NCBI RefSeq assembly: GCF_017562075.2
Contig: NC_054082.1
Location: 4,694,050-4,758,049, forward strand
DNA length: 64,000 bases
Source of the DNA: Anopheles merus
Lineage: Eukaryota; Arthropoda; Insecta; Diptera; Culicidae
Direction of reading: 5' to 3'
The translations under genes and the position numbers were made by a program. Shown one piece after another: positions 61,839 through 64,000 of this stretch; positions within the stretch are counted from its first letter, which is position 1; each line of letters begins with the position of its first letter. A model generated the notes under the pieces. That model was not told where the DNA came from. It worked only from the letters and a program-made list of their open reading frames with translations, and did no database searches.

Positions 61839-63246
61839 AGGATCTACTGAATGATCCTCGCATGATCGCTGTACAGTAAGCTACATGGCCTGATGTCCTT
61901 TTTGCTGTGAAACCGCTCCAGAATCAAAGAAAAAGCTCTTCTTTTCTCCCAAAATCTTTTTGGGGCTCGTGTTCTCATCCGCATCATGTTACACGAACGG
62001 GGATTGTGTGTCTTCATTTGAAACACGCACGGAAAGGCAAGACGAAGAACCATTCCACCTAACAAGTGAACCTTAAACACATACACATCCATAGAGCTCT
62101 CCTGGTGTTAATGTCATCCTTGGTGTTAATGCTAATAGAGGGAGGGAAGGAGGGTGGGTTGGGGATGCTGTCAATTTATTTCATGATGCACCACCACATG
62201 ATGATGCACCCTGAAACTCCCCAGATGAGCGGGAAAGGGGCGCTTATTTAGGGAAGCTGCTGCTCTGCTCCTAGCCATAAATGGTGATGATCCCAGTTAT
62301 TATGGTGATAATATTTGAAACCGAATGATGATGATGACGATGATGACTGATGATGTTGTGTGCAGTATTGTTCATCAAAAACCAATACCAGTTTGGAGAA
62401 ATTTAATCGAACCCTGGGATGGAGGTGTTTGTGAGGGTGCGGAAAAAGCGTACATAGAATTCATATTGCTCTTTCAGAGGGGGGAAAGGAGGAGTTGTGG
62501 AGGCTTTGGGGTCACATAAACCACCCACCGGCAATCTAGCAACCACACGCACACACACACACACTGATCCACCCAATCCACCACCCACAGGGGAACACAG
62601 GTGGTGTAGTACATAGGGAAATGCGTCCTTTCTTCCTGTTCTCCTCCACTCCGCTTAGGCTTATATGGGAGAGGCAATAGGAGAGGCGATGGGAGACGAA
62701 GGGAGATGGGTCATCATCCCTCAGCATCCATCTCCCATCATTCCGCACACACACACACACACGCACACATCGCCTGTTAAATATGGTGCACGCGAAAAGG
62801 TGGAATTTGAAATTTGATTGCTTATTTGTATTTGCCAACCGATTGCCCATTTGCGTGTGCACTCTTGTGTGTGTGTGTGTGTGTCGGTACAATTGGAAAT
62901 ATACAAATTGCCGAGTGGTGGTGGGTGGGTGGTGCTCGCTCTTGCGGCCTAGTGTGCATGATGGGTGAAATGGAGAAAGGATTTTTTTTAATTTCTCTTC
63001 TGTTTCCGGGCTTCCAGTAGCAGTAGCGAGAGCGGAGGGTGGTTGGTTGGTTGGTTGGACGGACCCGGGAGGGGTTATATGACCGATATCTTGATTTGTG
63101 TGTGTAGGGGGAGGTGTAGGTACAGGTGGACACTTGCATACATACATTATATCAACACATTCATGCCTAAATGCGTGTGCATCGGGCAAGGGGCCAATGA
63201 CGACCCACCCAATGCTCTTGTGGGTGATGGCGTGACGGGGAGCGGG

Positions 63247-64000
63247 TTAATTGAATGCAACCGGCTTTGTGTTGTCCCGTTCTTTGCGCGGGAGGTGGTG
63301 GTGGTAGGGAGGAAACCTGTGCATCTGTTTGTGTTTGTGTGTATGCGTGTGTGTGTGTGTGTGGGTTCGATTAATTTGTTCTTTAGTGGAATAGGAAGCT
63401 GCTAGTAGTAACCGTTCAGCATCACCTAACAGCTCTTCTAACCGTATCATCGGCATTATTGGGCTCTCAATGTTCTCTTTATACGTTTTACACCCTGCGA
63501 TAGGGAAGATAACGAAAGTAAAAAGAGATTAGAGACATTGCTGGACAAATATACATGGTGTAGTTGATTACTTCTTCTGCTACTCTAATTGATCGCAACG
63601 ATTCTCTATTTAGTCGCGGTTTGTCTTTTCGCTCCTCTTTCGTTCTGCTTCGCATCGTTTCGGGATATTAATATCTTTTTGTTTATTTATCTGTGCGCTG
63701 AAGTGAAGGGTGGTGAAATGTAGGAAAAACATCTTCATGCGTTTGCTTCAGTCTCTTCCACATTCATCCACTCTTTTGTTCTCGATAGCTCTGTGTTCTG
63801 GTTAAGCATGTAGGAGATGTTTTGCTTTGTAGGGCAATTAGTGCCTTCAAACGATCGAACACTGGTTGTACTGCTGGTTTGTCGTCGTGACGGCAGTAAT
63901 TTGTGAAGTCTTGGTGACGTTTATGAGCAAAGGTTTTGAGGATGGTTATCGGTACAATTTGTCTCCCGCTCGCGTCACATTTCACGTTTTCGTTCCCCCC
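63247..64000 (-). CDS. Unrecognised minus-strand gene, two candidate coding segments (partial at right edge)
   Basis: Segment A is open from the right edge to TGA at 63764 (about 78 codons; GRQIVPITILKTFAHKRHQD, NYCRHDDKPAVQPVFDRLKA). Segment B starts at 63494 after a strong acceptor (long pyrimidine tract ending TATCGCAG) and is open to TAA at 63247. It reads CKTYKENIESPIMPMIRLEE then LLGDAERLLLAASYSTKEQ before passing through a CA repeat (His/Thr run). A weak donor near the end of A (AAGA then GTGGAT) would join them in frame. B might instead end at a donor at 63316. Composition looks coding in both, but I do not recognise the protein and the join is inference. Confidence 0.4.
63347..63362. 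repeat. (GT)n microsatellite inside candidate exon
   Basis: Short GT run; on the minus strand it would encode alternating Thr and His in candidate segment B. Confidence 0.8.

Overview
This is eukaryotic, insect-type DNA: spliced genes on both strands, mostly 60-70 base introns inside genes, GC-rich coding exons, and long noncoding stretches full of CA/GT microsatellites. The gene set (a cytosolic sulfotransferase, a homologue of the Drosophila RPII140-upstream protein, PPP1R37, SUMF1, a C16orf87 homologue, IFT54, a LysM-domain protein and a THAP protein) fits a dipteran, and I infer an Anopheles-type mosquito. The species is inference; no database search was possible. All exon boundaries were read by eye from GT/AG sites and frame continuity.

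Layout. 31-730 (-) holds the 5' part of a cytosolic sulfotransferase that runs off the left edge. 1874-2945 (+) is TIMMDC1, a mitochondrial complex I assembly factor. Its end converges on a minus-strand transcript whose candidate last exon lies at 3251-3363. 7810-16760 (-) is a giant four-exon PPP1R37 of about 2898 residues, whose leucine-rich repeat region is split by a very long disordered insert. 16761-29700 is noncoding and low complexity, with one tRNA-derived SINE-like relic near 20.4 kb. 29701-30780 (-) is the single-exon formylglycine-generating enzyme SUMF1. It is divergent from a small zinc-ribbon-like gene at 31552-32229 (+, C16orf87/UPF0547 family). A hAT-type MITE with a perfect 8-base target duplication sits in their shared 5' region (31073-31444). 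32728-35561 (+) is IFT54/TRAF3IP1, with a good RFX X-box 289 bases upstream of its start codon.

39509-40521 (-) is a LysM-domain protein of the LYSMD1/2 type. 43630-44842 (+) is a THAP zinc-finger protein. 47776-50023 (+) is the first coding exon of a large acidic protein carrying a coiled coil and a P-element-transposase-like helix-turn-helix segment; its later exons were not found. From 50 to 63 kb I see only intron-like or intergenic DNA with long CA and GT tracts. At the right edge (63247-64000, -) there are two coding-looking segments of an unrecognised gene.

The genes do not form one pathway; they are mostly housekeeping loci packed head-to-head or tail-to-tail. The most distinctive items are the hAT MITE in the divergent 5' region, the oversized PPP1R37, the adjacent THAP and P-transposase-like genes, and the X-box at a ciliary gene.
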